Source: Kiloniellales bacterium
Lineage (GTDB): Bacteria; Pseudomonadota; Alphaproteobacteria; Kiloniellales; JAKSBE01
Direction: 5' to 3'
DNA length: 64,000 nucleotides
NCBI GenBank assembly: GCA_030066685.1
Contig: JASJBF010000002.1
Span: 62,001 to 126,000, forward strand
Shown: one piece after another, positions 1 through 8,563 of the stretch
How positions within the stretch are numbered: the stretch's first letter is position 1
Layout: each line of letters opens with the position of its first letter
Position numbers and translations under genes: made by a program
The notes under the pieces: model-generated
What the model saw: the letters and a program-made list of their open reading frames with translations, nothing else
Told to the model about the DNA's origin: nothing
The model's database searches: none

Positions 1-1
1 A

Positions 2-202
2 GCCGCGCGCCTGACCAACCCGGCGGCGGCCTGCATCGGCGTGGCGGTCAACACCTCGGCTCTGGATCCGGAGGCGGCCCGCCGGCTCCTTGAGGAGACC
101 GCGCAATACCTGGGCCTGCCCACCGTCGATCCGGTCCGCGACGGCGTGGCACCGATCGTCGACCGGATCCAAGGCGAGTTGCCGGAACCACGCCTCGGCT
201 AG
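2..202 (+). CDS. dgcN: DUF1611-family D-glutamate N-acetyltransferase DgcN, C-terminal end (partial)
   Basis: Only the last 66 codons are in the window. The reading frame is open from the left edge and ends with TAG at 200-202. The residues include the DUF1611 C-terminal signature, with a VAVNTSAL segment followed by GLPTVDPVRDGVAPIVDR. Family knowledge: DgcN acetylates D-glutamate using acetyl-CoA, and the product is racemised by DgcA in a D-glutamate to L-glutamate route described in marine alphaproteobacteria. The next gene downstream is a DgcA-type enolase-superfamily enzyme, which supports this over a generic DUF1611 label. The promoter and N-terminus lie outside the window. Confidence 0.75.
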   Translation, partial: AARLTNPAAACIGVAVNTSALDPEAARRLLEETAQYLGLPTVDPVRDGVAPIVDRIQGELPEPRLG

Positions 203-296
203 AGGGGACGGCCGGGGGCTGGCAAGGGCAGGAGGTTTGATTGGCGGCGACTCTCGACGGGGTTCCTGGCTTCTCGGCGCCACGGGGGCGGACGGC

Positions 297-1277
297 ATGC
301 CCAGCTTGACCGTCCGGGCGGAAACCTGGCCGCTCGCCAGCACCTTCACCATCTCGCACGGCAGCCGGACCGAGGCCAGGGTCGTGGTGGTCGAGCTGTC
401 AGAGGGCGGCGTTCTCGGCCGCGGCGAAGGCGTGCCGGTGCCGCGCTACGGTCTGGACGCGGACGCGGTCGTCACCCAGATCGAAGCCCAGCGCTCGGCG
501 CTCGAGAGCGGCCTCTCCCGGGAGGAGCTGCAGGAGCGGCTGGCGCCCGGGCCGGCACGCTGCGCGCTCGACTGCGCCTTCTGGGACCTGGAAGCGAAAA
601 GAAACGCGCGCCCGGCGTGGGACCTGGCGGGCCTGGACGCGCCCTTGCCCGTCGTCACCGCCCTGACCCTGTCGATCGATACGCCGGAGCGCATGGGCCA
701 GGCGGCGGCCGCGGCCGCGGGCTATCCGCTGCTCAAGGTCAAGCTCGACGGCGATGCGGTGCTGGAGCGGGTCTCGGCTGTGCGCGCGGCAGCGCCCGAG
801 GCCCGTCTCGTGGTGGACGCCAACGAAGCCTGGACGCCCGAGTTGCTGCCCGAAATCCTGGCCGGACTGGCCGAGCTGGGAGTCGAGATGATCGAGCAAC
901 CCCTGCCGGCCGATGCCGACCGGGCCCTGGCCAAGCTGCATCGCAGCGTGCCGATCTGCGCCGACGAGTCCTGCCACGACAGCGCCTCCATCGAAGGCCT
1001 TGAGGAATGCTACGACATGGTCAACATCAAACTGGACAAGACCGGCGGCCTGACGGAGGCCCTGAAGCTCAAGGCGGCGGCCGAGGCACGCGGCCTCGGA
1101 ATCATGGTCGGCTGCATGGTCGGGACCTCGCTGTCGATGGCGCCGGCGGCCCTGGTCGCCCAAGGCGCGGCGGTGGTCGACCTGGACGGGCCGCTCTGGC
1201 TGGCGCAGGATCGCGGCGAAGGGTTGGTGATCGAGAACGGCCTTGTCCATCCGCCCACCGCGGCCTTGTGGGGCTGA
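297..1277 (+). CDS. dgcA: N-acetyl-D-glutamate racemase DgcA (enolase superfamily)
   Basis: A 326-aa mandelate racemase/muconate lactonizing-type protein. The ATG at 297 is preferred over upstream in-frame starts because a GGGGGCGGA Shine-Dalgarno-like tract precedes it and the family N-terminus begins near here. The barrel motifs appear in the usual order: KVKLDG (first catalytic Lys), VVDANEAW (metal Asp), IEQPL (metal Glu), CADES (metal Asp), and NIKLDKTGG (second catalytic Lys). These are shared with dipeptide epimerases; the position just downstream of a DgcN gene argues for N-acetyl-D-glutamate as substrate. It probably works with DgcN to convert D-glutamate to the L form in the cytoplasm. 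L-Ala-D/L-Glu epimerase is the alternative reading. Confidence 0.8.
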   Translation: MPSLTVRAETWPLASTFTISHGSRTEARVVVVELSEGGVLGRGEGVPVPRYGLDADAVVTQIEAQRSALESGLSREELQERLAPGPARCALDCAFWDLEAKRNARPAWDLAGLDAPLPVVTALTLSIDTPERMGQAAAAAAGYPLLKVKLDGDAVLERVSAVRAAAPEARLVVDANEAWTPELLPEILAGLAELGVEMIEQPLPADADRALAKLHRSVPICADESCHDSASIEGLEECYDMVNIKLDKTGGLTEALKLKAAAEARGLGIMVGCMVGTSLSMAPAALVAQGAAVVDLDGPLWLAQDRGEGLVIENGLVHPPTAALWG

Positions 1278-1406
1278 CATGGCTCGACACTTGATCTTCT
1301 CCCAGGCATACCAGGCGTCTTGCGGTTGCGCCTTTCCGCGCGGCCGGCGATCTCTTTGATTCTTCTACCTTGTAAGCCCACAATTTCGAGGCCAGGTTAA
1401 ACGCCC

Positions 1407-2369
1407 ATGGACTATTTGCTGGTCGCCGCAGGAGTCCTGTTCCTGTTCCTGGGGGGTGAGGCCCTGCTGCGGGGCGCCGTGAGCCTGGCGCGGCACCTCC
1501 GCGTCTCGCCCATGATCATCGGACTCACCGTGGTCGGCTTCGGCACCGGCGCGCCTGAACTGGTGGTTTCGCTGGAGGCGGCCCTGACCGGCCAGCCCGC
1601 GATTGCCGTCGGCAACGTCATCGGCTCCAACATCGCGAACATTTTCCTGATCCTGGGCCTCTCGGCGATGATCCGCAGCCTGCCGGTCCCGCGGGAAGCG
1701 CTCTGGCGCGACGGCATGGTGATGCTGGGCGCCTCGGTCCTGGTGGTCGGCTTCGCCATGCTCGGCACCATGGAGCGCTGGCAGGGCATCCTGCTCTTTG
1801 CCGGGCTGATCCTGTTCTGGGGCTACATCTACCGTTCGGAACGGAAGAACCGCAGCGACGAGCTGGCCGCCGCCAGCGCCGAGCTCGACGAGGATCCGGT
1901 GGGCGTGCCCCGGCGGGTCGGGATCGCGTCGCTGCTCTCCCTGGTCGGCTTGGTGGCGCTGGCCTTCGGCTCCAACGTCTTCCTCGAGGGCGCGGTCGGC
2001 CTGGCCCGCACCTACGGCGTCTCGGAGGCGGTGATCGGCCTCTCCCTGGTCGCCATCGGCACCTCGCTGCCCGAGGTCGCCGCGGCAACCGTGGCGGCTG
2101 CGCGAGGGCGCGGCGACGTGGCCCTCGGCAACGTCATCGGCTCCAACATCATCAACGTGCTGGGCATCCTCGGCCTCGCGGCGATCACCACCCCGCTGCC
2201 GCTGGACGCGGTCACGCCCTGCGACCTTGCGGTCTTCGTGGGCGGCGCGGTGCTGGCCCTGATCTTCTTCTTCACCGGCCGCCGCATCGCCCGTCGCGAG
2301 GGCGCCTTCTTCCTCTGCGGCTACGGCGCCTACATGTGGGCGCTCTTCGCCTACCCCTGTCCCTTCTAG
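1407..2369 (+). CDS. Calcium/sodium antiporter (CaCA family, YrbG-like)
   Basis: A 320-aa polytopic inner-membrane protein of about ten hydrophobic segments. The two alpha repeats of the CaCA superfamily are visible: GNVIGSNIANIFLILG near residue 72 and GNVIGSNIINVLGILG near residue 240. Each is preceded by an acidic repeat motif (GTGAPELVVS and GTSLPEVAAA) whose Glu residues bind the cation. An acidic and basic cytoplasmic loop separates the halves. The length matches bacterial YrbG/NCX-type exchangers, which extrude calcium in exchange for sodium. The gene stands alone; its stop overlaps that of the convergent methyltransferase gene by 4 bp. Ion specificity cannot be read from sequence. Confidence 0.85.
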   Translation: MDYLLVAAGVLFLFLGGEALLRGAVSLARHLRVSPMIIGLTVVGFGTGAPELVVSLEAALTGQPAIAVGNVIGSNIANIFLILGLSAMIRSLPVPREALWRDGMVMLGASVLVVGFAMLGTMERWQGILLFAGLILFWGYIYRSERKNRSDELAAASAELDEDPVGVPRRVGIASLLSLVGLVALAFGSNVFLEGAVGLARTYGVSEAVIGLSLVAIGTSLPEVAAATVAAARGRGDVALGNVIGSNIINVLGILGLAAITTPLPLDAVTPCDLAVFVGGAVLALIFFFTGRRIARREGAFFLCGYGAYMWALFAYPCPF

Positions 2370-3058
2370 AGGCGTCGCGAAAGGGTGAGGCGGAAGGGCT
2401 GGTCGATGAAGGCGGCATCGTCGCGCCGGACCGCCGCCGCGAGGAAACCCGCTCGGAGGCTCTCCTCGGCGGCCTCGAAGACCGCACGGCGCTTCGAATC
2501 CATCCTCAGGAACTGTGCCTTGAAGGCCTCGAAGTCGCGGTACTTCGCCGCCGCGACGTAGAGGGTCTCGCGCAGGCCGTCGAAGACCGGCGGCGCGATG
2601 GAGCGCTGGAGGGCTGCATAAGCGGCGGCGCGGACCGCGCTCTCGTCCTCGACCGGCTTCATTAGCTCGAACAGCGGCCCCTCGGCGAGGGGCTCGGCGA
2701 CGTAGAGAACGCCGCCGGGGCGCAGGACGCGGCCGGCCTCGGACAGGGCCCGGTCCATCCGTTCCGGGGCGACGTGATGGAGGCTGTTGGAGAATACCAC
2801 CGCGTCGAAGCTCCGCTCTGCAAAGGGCAGCTCCTCGCCGCGCCCGAGCAGGTAGCTTTCGCCGCCCACCCTTGCGACCGCCTCGGCGCGGCGCAGCTGG
2901 GCTTCGGAGCTTTCCAGGCCGACGACCTCGGCACCCTCGCGGGTCAGGAAGCGGACCAGCCCGCCGTCGCCGCAGCCGACGTCGAGGATCCGTCCGCCGG
3001 GCAACGGCAGCTCGACGCGCAGCATCTCGCTGTGCTTGTGGCGCGGCAGTGCGGTCAT
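2366..3058 (-). CDS. Class I SAM-dependent methyltransferase
   Basis: A 230-aa protein taken from the ATG at 3058; the frame stays open another 26 codons upstream, but those residues are not family-like. Motif I, ILDVGCGDGG, lies near residue 25, followed by the acidic end of strand two (VVGLESSEAQ). Motif post-I/II is FDAVVFSNSLHHV and motif III is VLRPGGVLYVAEPL. This is a Methyltransf_11 type fold. The substrate is not deducible. Repeat A (3111-3238) lies immediately upstream, so its promoter must be within or close to that element. Confidence 0.8.
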   Translation of the reverse strand: MTALPRHKHSEMLRVELPLPGGRILDVGCGDGGLVRFLTREGAEVVGLESSEAQLRRAEAVARVGGESYLLGRGEELPFAERSFDAVVFSNSLHHVAPERMDRALSEAGRVLRPGGVLYVAEPLAEGPLFELMKPVEDESAVRAAAYAALQRSIAPPVFDGLRETLYVAAAKYRDFEAFKAQFLRMDSKRRAVFEAAEESLRAGFLAAAVRRDDAAFIDQPFRLTLSRRL

Positions 3059-3110
3059 GTCGACCAGACTATGCCCAGTCCCGCGGCGGCGCGGCAAGCG
3101 CGCCGCGCCG

Positions 3111-3238
3111 CTAGCGCACTTCCCGATCAGACGCATTCGCGTCTGGCCGGGAGTAGTGCGCTAACACGTTGAAATGAGGGCATTACATCCGGCCAGATGG
3201 ATCGCAAAGCGATTCCATCTGATCGGATAATGCCCTAG
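3111..3238. repeat. Paired-palindrome repeat, copy A
   Basis: Two adjacent imperfect inverted repeats bounded by CTAG at both ends. Hairpin 1 (about 3112-3162) pairs AGCGCACT with AGTGCGCT around an inner ACGC/GCGT stem. Hairpin 2 (about 3178-3236) pairs GGGCATTA with TAATGCCC around a CAGATGGA/TCCATCTG stem. A linker containing CACGTTGAAATGAG joins them. The right CTAG supplies the stop codon of the TPR gene at 3235. The same element, roughly 90% identical by eye and inverted, occurs at 42709-42833 (copy B). Confidence 0.85.
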
Positions 3239-4179
3239 TACTCGGGCTTGAGGTCGGTGGCCTTCAGCTCCCGCTCGACCGCCCGCTTGATCAGGGCGGG
3301 CGCTGCCCAGGTCAGGATGCAGAACCCGAGCCAGAGCAGAAAGACGATCCAGACCGAGGCGCCGACCTGGCCCTGCCGGTAGGCGATGTTCATGGCCTGC
3401 AGCGAAACGTAGGCGGCGACCAGGATCATGACCTGGATGTTCTGCGAGCGGCGCTGCATCCAGGCCGCATAGGGCCACCAGAGCCGCAGCAGCGGCTGGC
3501 GTCGCGAGCGGATCCGGACCAGCAGGTCGACCGCACCTTCGTCCCGAGGGTCGCGCGACAGGGCCAGGGCACCCAAGTGCCGCGCCTGCTCGACATCGCC
3601 CTCGATGAGCAGCACGTCGCCGAGCAGGACGCAGGCGTCGATGTCCTCGGCGTCGAGGCCGAGGGCCTGCTCGGCGAGCTGCCGGGCGCTCTCGATCTCG
3701 TGGCGTTCCAGATGGATTGCGCCCTTGAACACCAGGGCCTCGACCCACTCGGGATCCAGCTCAAGCGCCCGGTCGACCCATGCCAGGGCCCCGGCGCTGT
3801 CCCGGCGCATGAGCAAGGCCCGCGCGAGACCCAGGGTGTTGCGCAGGTCCTCGGGGTCGATCTCCAAGGCCCTGCGAAAGCACCGCTCGGCGACCTGGGT
3901 ATCCTGCTTGGCGAGGGCGACGATGCCGAGGGCGAAATGGCCGAGGCCGAGCTCCGGCGAGAGCCCGAGGGCGAGCCGGGCCTCGTGCTCGGCGGCGGCC
4001 AGACGCTTCTGTTCGTGCAGGCAGAGCGAAAGGAAAGCATGCGCCCCGGCGTGGTCCGGATCCTCGGACAGGGCCTGGCGCAGGCTTTCGACCGCGCCCT
4101 CGAGATCGCCGTGGCCGAGCTGACGCTGGGCCCTTTCGATCAGAACCCGCCCGGGGTCAAGAAAGGAAGAAACGCTCAC
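3235..4179 (-). CDS. TPR protein with two C-terminal membrane segments
   Basis: A 314-aa protein. Residues 10-230 are six or so tetratricopeptide repeats (for example GHFALGIVALAKQDTQVAER and ALAWVDRALELDPEWVEALV). They are followed by a basic stretch and two hydrophobic helices around residues 248-300 (VMILVAAYVSLQA and VWIVFLLWLGFCILTWAA). It is probably anchored in the inner membrane with the TPR domain in the cytoplasm. It is the last gene of a four-gene operon transcribed from 7063 down, starts 23 bp inside the preceding membrane-protein gene, and is a paralogue of 4750-5682. No function is known; the TPRs suggest a scaffold or substrate-recruiting role for the AAA+ ATPase encoded first. 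Its stop codon lies in repeat A. Confidence 0.75.
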   Translation of the reverse strand: MSVSSFLDPGRVLIERAQRQLGHGDLEGAVESLRQALSEDPDHAGAHAFLSLCLHEQKRLAAAEHEARLALGLSPELGLGHFALGIVALAKQDTQVAERCFRRALEIDPEDLRNTLGLARALLMRRDSAGALAWVDRALELDPEWVEALVFKGAIHLERHEIESARQLAEQALGLDAEDIDACVLLGDVLLIEGDVEQARHLGALALSRDPRDEGAVDLLVRIRSRRQPLLRLWWPYAAWMQRRSQNIQVMILVAAYVSLQAMNIAYRQGQVGASVWIVFLLWLGFCILTWAAPALIKRAVERELKATDLKPEY

Positions 4180-4681
4180 CGAAAAGGGCTCCCAGGATGG
4201 GGGACAGCGTGTGGGCCGAGACGCCGACGACCGTGCTCACAACGATCACGAGGATCATCAGCAGGGCGCCCTTGCCGAGCCGGCCGCCGAAGTACCGGTA
4301 GAGCTCGAGGCTGCGCTCCTGGTCGATGTGGAGCAGGTAGCCGATCGTCACCTTCCAGCCGACCAGCAGGAGGCCGAGGTAGGGGAAGACTGCCGTCGGG
4401 ATCGACGGCCGCAGGGACAGAAGCGCCAGCGCGCAGGCCAGGGATCCCAGGATCCCGATCGCGCCGATGGCGAGACCGCGCCGGCGGGTGGCGGAACCCA
4501 GGGCGCGGGCGTTGTAGAGGAACCACAGGACCCCCGGCAGGATCCCGGTCAGGACCAGGGTCAGCAGCGGCCAGAAGGGATTGACCGCGATCCAGCGTCC
4601 GCGGCCGAGGGCGGGCTCGTCAATAATGCGGTAGCCGTTGCCGCCCTCGGGGACGGCGAGTCCGGATCGTCTGAAAGGCAT
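4157..4681 (-). CDS. Small polytopic membrane protein of the AAA/TPR operon
   Basis: A 174-aa protein with about four predicted transmembrane helices (residues about 35-55, 70-90, 95-113 and 138-165). A hydrophilic N-terminus contains GYRIIDEPALGRGRW. I do not recognise the family. It sits between two TPR/TM paralogues and overlaps the downstream one by 23 bp, so translational coupling is likely. The context implies it forms part of a membrane assembly with the two TPR proteins. Reading in this frame is supported by hydrophobic periodicity and by the conserved overlap style of the operon. Confidence 0.65.
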   Translation of the reverse strand: MPFRRSGLAVPEGGNGYRIIDEPALGRGRWIAVNPFWPLLTLVLTGILPGVLWFLYNARALGSATRRRGLAIGAIGILGSLACALALLSLRPSIPTAVFPYLGLLLVGWKVTIGYLLHIDQERSLELYRYFGGRLGKGALLMILVIVVSTVVGVSAHTLSPILGALFGERFFLS

Positions 4682-4749
4682 GCTTAGTCTCGGCTGCTGG
4701 CTGTGGTCATCTCGGACGGACTACGAATGACGAAAGCGGACACAAATCA

Positions 4750-5682
4750 TCAGAACGACGAGCTCAAGCGGATCTTCCGTTTCTCCCATTCGATCATCAT
4801 GCTCAAGGCCATGTGGCCGAAGGCGAAGTAGAGGCCGAGCGGGAAGAAGATCGCCGCCAGGCCGTACTTCCAGGTCAGCAGGCCGAGGCCTTCGAAGAGC
4901 CAGTCGAGGCTGGCGTAGATCATCAGCAGCGACAGCACGACGATGACCCTGAAGGCCGGTCCGAGGCGTTTCAACGCCTGTTCGCCCCGCCACCACAGGG
5001 CGAAGAGCGGGTTGCGCCTGGCCCGAATCAGGGCCATGAGCTCCAGGGCGCCGTCGTGGTCCGGGCTCTGGGTCAGCGCCAGGACGGCATGGTCCAGGGC
5101 CGCCTCGGTGTCGCCGCGGCGGCAGAGCACCTCGCCCATGACCAGGCAGGCGCTCAGGTGCTGCGGATTGACCTTGAGGGCCCGCATTGCGGTCTCCCAG
5201 GCCCGGTCGAGGTCGTTGCGCTCCAGAGCGATGTCGGCGGCCAGAGCCAGGGAATCCAGGTGCTGCGGATCGATCGCGAGGGCCTGGTCCAGCCACTGCA
5301 GGGCCCGCTTGGGCTTCATCCGCGCCTTCCAGAGCAGGGCCATGCCGAAGTAGCCCTCAGGGTCGCCGGCGTCCAGGTCGATGGCGGCGCGGAAGGCGCG
5401 CTCGGCGTTGCTCCAGTCGGTGCGCGCCATGGCCACCAGGCCGTCGATCCATTGGTGGAAGCTCTGCTCGGCGTCGAGCGTCAGCGCCGTGGCGATCGCG
5501 CGGCTGGCATCGTCGATCCGTTCCTGGTTCAGGCGGCAGAGGGCGAGCAGGGCGAAGGCGCGGGCGTTCTCGGGATCGCGGCCCAGGACCCGCTTCAAGC
5601 TCTCGACGGCGGCCGGGTAGCTGCCCTGGTGGAACTGGATCAGCGCCAGGTCGAGGTCTTGGTCGTTGCGCCGCCAGGACAA
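4750..5682 (-). CDS. TPR protein with C-terminal membrane segments (paralogue)
   Basis: A 310-aa protein with the same plan as 3235-4179: TPR repeats over residues 10-225 (e.g. AVESLKRVLGRDPENARAFA, LQWLDQALAIDPQHLDSLAL), a Trp/Arg-rich junction (NPLFALWWRGEQALKRLG), then two hydrophobic helices around residues 240-290. The shared junction (PLLRLWWPYAAW in the paralogue) shows the two arose by duplication. The start at 5682 lies about 40 bp downstream of the AAA+ gene stop. Likely a cytoplasm-facing membrane-anchored scaffold; function not known. Confidence 0.75.
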   Translation of the reverse strand: MSWRRNDQDLDLALIQFHQGSYPAAVESLKRVLGRDPENARAFALLALCRLNQERIDDASRAIATALTLDAEQSFHQWIDGLVAMARTDWSNAERAFRAAIDLDAGDPEGYFGMALLWKARMKPKRALQWLDQALAIDPQHLDSLALAADIALERNDLDRAWETAMRALKVNPQHLSACLVMGEVLCRRGDTEAALDHAVLALTQSPDHDGALELMALIRARRNPLFALWWRGEQALKRLGPAFRVIVVLSLLMIYASLDWLFEGLGLLTWKYGLAAIFFPLGLYFAFGHMALSMMIEWEKRKIRLSSSF

Positions 5683-5722
5683 GGGTCAGGCCCCCCTGGA
5701 CCGCAGGTCCGAGGACGGCGGC

Positions 5723-7063
5723 TCACATCTTGCCATGCTTGCGCAGGAACTCGAGGACGGCGTTGTACTGGCCGCCGTCGTTGGCATAGCGGGCGTAGTT
5801 GCGCGCCGTGGTCAGCCATTCCAGGGTGGTCGCCGCCGAGTCCTGCAAGGCCTCCTTCAGGAACTCGGCCTGGATCGGCACCTCGTGGCCGCTGTCGATC
5901 GAGCGCTCGATGGCGATGTCGCTCGCGGTCTCAACGATGTTCTTGAGGTCGGCGCCGGAATAGCCGCTGGTCGCCTTGGCGACGACCTCCAGGTCGACGC
6001 CGGGGACGACCGGCCGGTCTTGCAGCTCCAAGCCCAGGATCGCGGCCCGGGCCTCCCGGTCCGGCGGCGGCACGAAAAAGGTCCGGTCGAAGCGGCCGGG
6101 CCGGCGGAACGCCGGGTCCAGGGCCCAGGGCACGTTGGTCGCGCCCAGGACCAGGACGCCCTGGTTGTCCTGGTTGAAGCCGTCCATCTCGGACAGGAAC
6201 TGGCTGACCACCTTGGCCGAGGTGCCCTCGTGGCTGTACTGGCGCTTGGCGCCGACCGCCTCGATCTCGTCGAAGAACAGCACCGCGGGCGCCTGCTGGC
6301 GCGCGGTGTCGAAGATGGCGTGCAGCTTGCGCTCCGACTCCCCGATGTACATGTCGAGGATGTCCGAGATCATGACGTTGAAGAACTTGGCGTTGCACTC
6401 GCCCGCCGTGGCCCGGGCGAGCAGCGTCTTGCCGCAGCCCGGCGGGCCGTAGAGCAGGATGCCGCCGCCGATGCGCTTGCGGAACTTCTGGAACAGCGAG
6501 GGTTTGAGGTAGGGGAGGATGATCTTGCGCCGGATTTCCTCCTTGACCCTGTCCAGGCCGTGGACGTTGGCGAAGGTGACATGCTCCTGCTCCGGCATCA
6601 GGGCCTTGTGCAGGTCCTCGGCCATGGTGTCGTCGTTGGAGATGACCCGCAGCTTCGGCCGGTCGTCCGCAACGGCCGGCTTGAAGGCCTTGAGCTGCGC
6701 GGCGAGATCGGGGTCCTCAAGCGCCGGGTTCTCTTGGACCGCCGATTGGTAATCGGCCTGGCCCTCATCCTCCCGGCCGAGCTCCAGGAGCGCCCGGGCC
6801 CGTTCCAGCCGCGCCTCGGCGCTGTCGTCGGTCAGGAAGGCCAGGGCCGTCTCAGGCAGGTCGGCGGCGATGCTGGCCCGCCCGGCCAGGAGCCGGTCCT
6901 CGGCCCGGTCCAGATCCTCGGGCCCGAGGGGCGCGAGCAGACTGTTGAGCTCCTCGCTGCGATCGGCATCGAGGTGAAGGCGAATCACCGAGAGGCGCAG
7001 GGCGATGTTGTCGGGGCTGGCGGCGAGCGCCGCGGTGAGGGAGTGAATCAGCTGAGCGTCCAT
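5723..7063 (-). CDS. AAA+ ATPase with N-terminal TPR-like helical domain
   Basis: A 446-aa protein. Residues 1-130 are helical, TPR-like repeats. The AAA module follows: Walker A GPPGCGKT (206-213), Walker B LFFDEIEA (262-269), sensor 1 in VLVLGATN, arginine-finger segment FRRPGRFDR, and sensor 2/lid with GYSGADLKNIVE. The classic AAA pore loop is DMYIGESERK. This is the spastin/FtsH/Cdc48-like clade, with a single ATPase domain. It heads a four-gene operon with two membrane TPR proteins and a small membrane protein, suggesting an ATP-driven membrane-associated unfoldase or assembly machine. No protease domain or metal site is present, so FtsH is excluded. Biological role unknown. Confidence 0.85.
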   Translation of the reverse strand: MDAQLIHSLTAALAASPDNIALRLSVIRLHLDADRSEELNSLLAPLGPEDLDRAEDRLLAGRASIAADLPETALAFLTDDSAEARLERARALLELGREDEGQADYQSAVQENPALEDPDLAAQLKAFKPAVADDRPKLRVISNDDTMAEDLHKALMPEQEHVTFANVHGLDRVKEEIRRKIILPYLKPSLFQKFRKRIGGGILLYGPPGCGKTLLARATAGECNAKFFNVMISDILDMYIGESERKLHAIFDTARQQAPAVLFFDEIEAVGAKRQYSHEGTSAKVVSQFLSEMDGFNQDNQGVLVLGATNVPWALDPAFRRPGRFDRTFFVPPPDREARAAILGLELQDRPVVPGVDLEVVAKATSGYSGADLKNIVETASDIAIERSIDSGHEVPIQAEFLKEALQDSAATTLEWLTTARNYARYANDGGQYNAVLEFLRKHGKM

Positions 7064-7175
7064 TGCGGTCGCACCACCCGTTTCGATTGCGAGCTAAGGC
7101 CGATGAAGTGCCGCTAAATTGCAGTACTCGGCCGCAGTCTGCAAATCAAGATCGCAATCGGGGCGCAGGGACCCC

Positions 7176-8078
7176 TCAGCCGCCGCCGGGGACCCGCGGC
7201 TTTGCGCCGGGCCGCGCCTCGATCAGCTCGGCGATACAGCGCGGCAGGGCGAAGGCGCCCTGGTGCACCGCCGGGGTGTAATAGCGGGTCTCGATCCCGG
7301 ACGCGGCGAAGCGTTGCTCCAAGGTCGCCGTTTCGGCTTTCAGGGCCGCGGCGGCCCGGGCGGCCAGGACGAAGACCATGTCGCCGCCGAAGAAGCTGGG
7401 CACGGCGACCCGGTAGCAGGCGGTCGCGGCGAAGCTGCGGCCCAGGGCGGTGAGCGGTCCGGCGAGGGACGCGGGCTCGGTGAAGGGAACCGCGTTCTGG
7501 GTGACCAGCAGACCATCCTCGGCCAGAAGCCCGGCGCAGTCGGCATAGAAGCTCTCGGTGAAGAGCACCTCGCCCGGCCCGACCGGATCGGTGGAGTCGA
7601 TCAGGATCAGGTCGAAGGGCGCCCGCCGGCCCCTCTGCTCGGCGACCCAGGCGAGGCCGTCGGCGATCACCAGCTCCAGGCGCCGGTCCTCGAAGGCCTT
7701 GCCGCAGATTGCCTCGAGGTGAGTTCTGGAGAAGTCGATCACCGAGCGGTCGATCTCGACCAGGGTCGCCTCGCGGAGGCTGCCGTGCTTCAGCAGCTCC
7801 TCTAAGGCGCCGCCGTCGCCGCCGCCGACGATCAGTGCGCGCTCGACCGCGCCGTGTGCCAGGACCGGCACGTGGACCAGCATCTCGTGATAGAAGAACT
7901 CGTCGTTCTCGGTGGTCTGGACGATGCCGTCCAGGGCCAGGACCCGGCCGAAGAGCGGGTTCTCGAAGAGCAGCAGGTCCTGGTGCGGCGTCGTCTCCCG
8001 ATGCAGCACCCGCTCGATGCGCAGCTGCAGGCGCCAGGCCCCTCCGTCGCGGTCGGCCTCTTCCGACCAGGCGGTCAT
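7176..8078 (-). CDS. speE: Spermidine synthase, copy 1
   Basis: A 300-aa protein from the ATG at 8078, which overlaps the speD stop by 4 bp (ATGA). It transfers the aminopropyl group from decarboxylated SAM to putrescine. Motifs: the N-terminal beta domain with DGIVQTTENDEFFYHEML, the nucleotide-binding loop IVGGGDGGALEE, the acidic residue in LVEIDRSV, and the catalytic DSTDPVGPGEVLFTESFY. The upstream frame remains open to 8180 but that stretch is inside speD. Together with speD it forms a two-gene polyamine unit; a second unit lies at 40157-41475. Confidence 0.9.
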   Translation of the reverse strand: MTAWSEEADRDGGAWRLQLRIERVLHRETTPHQDLLLFENPLFGRVLALDGIVQTTENDEFFYHEMLVHVPVLAHGAVERALIVGGGDGGALEELLKHGSLREATLVEIDRSVIDFSRTHLEAICGKAFEDRRLELVIADGLAWVAEQRGRRAPFDLILIDSTDPVGPGEVLFTESFYADCAGLLAEDGLLVTQNAVPFTEPASLAGPLTALGRSFAATACYRVAVPSFFGGDMVFVLAARAAAALKAETATLEQRFAASGIETRYYTPAVHQGAFALPRCIAELIEARPGAKPRVPGGG

Positions 8079-8563
8079 GCGGTCACGCGGCCGCGCAGGA
8101 TCTCCTCGACCTCGACCCGCCCGGCATCGAAGGCCCGTCGCAGGACCGGGACCGCCGCCCGGGGGTCCGCGGCGCCGCACATGAAGACGTCGAGCGCGGC
8201 GTAGTCGCGCTCGGGCCAGGTGTGGATGCTGATGTGGGATTCCGCCAGGACCGCCACGCCGGACACCCCGCCGTTCGGGGTGAAGTGGTGCAGATGGAGG
8301 TGCAGGAGCGTCGCCCCGGAGGCCTCGACGCAGGCGCGCAGGGTGCGGTCGACGTGATCGAGATCGTCAAGGCGCCCGGCGTCCCAGAGATCGACGATCA
8401 GGTGCGTGCCGGCGAAGCGCTGACCGTCGCGTTCCTGGAAGTAGTCCTTGCCTTCGGGGGAAGTCCCCGGTCCCTTGTCGTACTGCCTGCCCTGCGGTCG
8501 GGGTGTTCTTGGTTCGCGATCCAAGTCCGTCCCCAGTTGAGGGAGGGCTTTGCCTTGCAGCAT
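8075..8563 (-). CDS. speD: S-adenosylmethionine decarboxylase proenzyme, copy 1
   Basis: A 162-aa prokaryotic-type (SpeD/SpeH) AdoMetDC. The self-cleavage region ESHISIHTWPE is intact, with the Ser that becomes the pyruvoyl group after the Glu. Other family features are FAGTHLIVDLW, LHHFTPNGGVSGVAVLA and the catalytic Cys in DVFMCG. The N-terminal 35 residues are low-complexity and poorly conserved, so a later start is possible. It supplies decarboxylated SAM to SpeE encoded immediately downstream with a 4-bp overlap. Confidence 0.9.
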   Translation of the reverse strand: MLQGKALPQLGTDLDREPRTPRPQGRQYDKGPGTSPEGKDYFQERDGQRFAGTHLIVDLWDAGRLDDLDHVDRTLRACVEASGATLLHLHLHHFTPNGGVSGVAVLAESHISIHTWPERDYAALDVFMCGAADPRAAVPVLRRAFDAGRVEVEEILRGRVTA

